DNA of 6,404 bases from Gammaproteobacteria bacterium (GTDB taxonomy: Bacteria > Pseudomonadota > Gammaproteobacteria > Steroidobacterales > Steroidobacteraceae). Positions within the stretch are counted from its first letter, which is position 1. Every line of letters starts with the position of its first letter. Location: NCBI GenBank assembly GCA_003165495.1, contig PMMB01000121.1, positions 839 through 7,242 on the forward strand, given 5' to 3'. The notes beneath the pieces are model-generated. The model saw only the letters and a list, made by a program, of their open reading frames with translations. It was not told the DNA's origin and made no database searches. This document shows, piece by piece, positions 6,024-6,404 of this stretch. Position numbers and translations under genes: made by a program.

Positions 6024-6404
6024 TCAGCGCTCGAATTTCGTCGACAGGATGATCGACGAAGTGGTCCGCTCGACGCCGTCCAATGCGCCGATGCGATCGA
6101 TGACTTGATCCATCTCGGCAACCGATGCCGTGGCCGCGACGGCGATGAGATCAACATCGCCGCTCACCGAATGCAGCACTCGCACCGGGGGAATGGCGCG
6201 CAGCGCCGCGGTGACCGCGCGCGCTTCCTTCGGACCCACTTTGATCATGACGTGCGCGCGCACCGCGCCGAGGCCATGCTCGGGTGCCAAACGAACGCCA
6301 TAGCCGGTAATGATTCCCTGCTTTTCGAGCCGCTCAATGCGGCTTTGGACGCTGGTGCGCGAACGGCCCACCAGTCTTGCGAGCATGGCGGTGGAGGCGC
6401 GGCC
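6024..6404 (-). CDS. Lrp/AsnC-family transcriptional regulator, N-terminus cut by window edge
   Basis: 126 residues are visible, from the window edge to TGA at 6024-6026; the first ~20-25 residues, including the actual start codon, lie outside. The visible part opens with GRASTAMLARLVGRSRTSV, the second half of the Lrp winged helix-turn-helix (the family's DGR-x-S...LA motif), and continues SRIERLEKQGIITGY. The C-terminal RAM (ligand-binding, oligomerising) domain runs from about residue 48, with SGDVDLI (81-87) in the position of the family's G-D-x-D ligand loop. Internal ATG 6386 is not the true start because it would remove part of the DNA-binding domain. These proteins sense amino acids or related metabolites and regulate their transport and breakdown, often acting on neighbours. 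It is convergent with the hydrolase, stop codons 5 bp apart with no terminator between. A link to the amine/amino-acid operon is plausible but unproven. Confidence 0.93.
   Translation of the reverse strand, partial: GRASTAMLARLVGRSRTSVQSRIERLEKQGIITGYGVRLAPEHGLGAVRAHVMIKVGPKEARAVTAALRAIPPVRVLHSVSGDVDLIAVAATASVAEMDQVIDRIGALDGVERTTSSIILSTKFER

Overview
The window is a G+C-rich (roughly 60%) stretch of bacterial chromosome. It has close gene packing, clear Shine-Dalgarno sites and protein families typical of Proteobacteria (SDR, trimethylamine-dehydrogenase-like flavoprotein, APC permease, Lrp/AsnC regulator, exported beta-lactamase-fold hydrolase). The sequence alone does not fix the genus. I see no mobile element, CRISPR array, tRNA or rRNA.

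Left part (1-2864): a short-chain dehydrogenase/reductase is read leftward from 593 and runs off the window. Across a 66-bp divergent gap, a complete 734-residue iron-sulfur flavoprotein of the trimethylamine/dimethylamine/histamine dehydrogenase family is read rightward. It is followed after 31 bp by an APC-superfamily (GABA-permease-like) amino-acid transporter, 2896-4296. These two look like an operon that imports and then oxidises an amine or N-alkylated amino acid. The flavoprotein keeps the covalent-FMN cysteine and the 4Fe-4S cysteines. However, it has replaced two active-site residues that trimethylamine dehydrogenase uses, so its substrate should not be assumed.

Middle part (4297-4845): a strong rho-independent terminator (4463-4504) lies downstream of the permease, preceded by two small hairpins that may be 3' UTR or a small RNA. 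On the minus strand is a 53-residue lipoprotein that starts with TTG (4699-4538) and is easy to miss. Between it and the next gene is a 146-bp divergent gap with a perfect 15-nt palindrome, a possible operator.

Right part (4846-6404): an exported serine hydrolase of the beta-lactamase class C / NylB-like fold is followed, convergently and only 5 bp away, by an Lrp/AsnC-type regulator truncated at its N-terminus by the window edge. A working picture is that the operon handles uptake and oxidation of a nitrogen-containing small molecule, and that the Lrp-type regulator and hydrolase may or may not belong to the same function. Nothing here is a clear new defence or mobile system. The points most worth checking are the altered active site of the flavoprotein, the unannotated-type lipoprotein and the possible small RNA.
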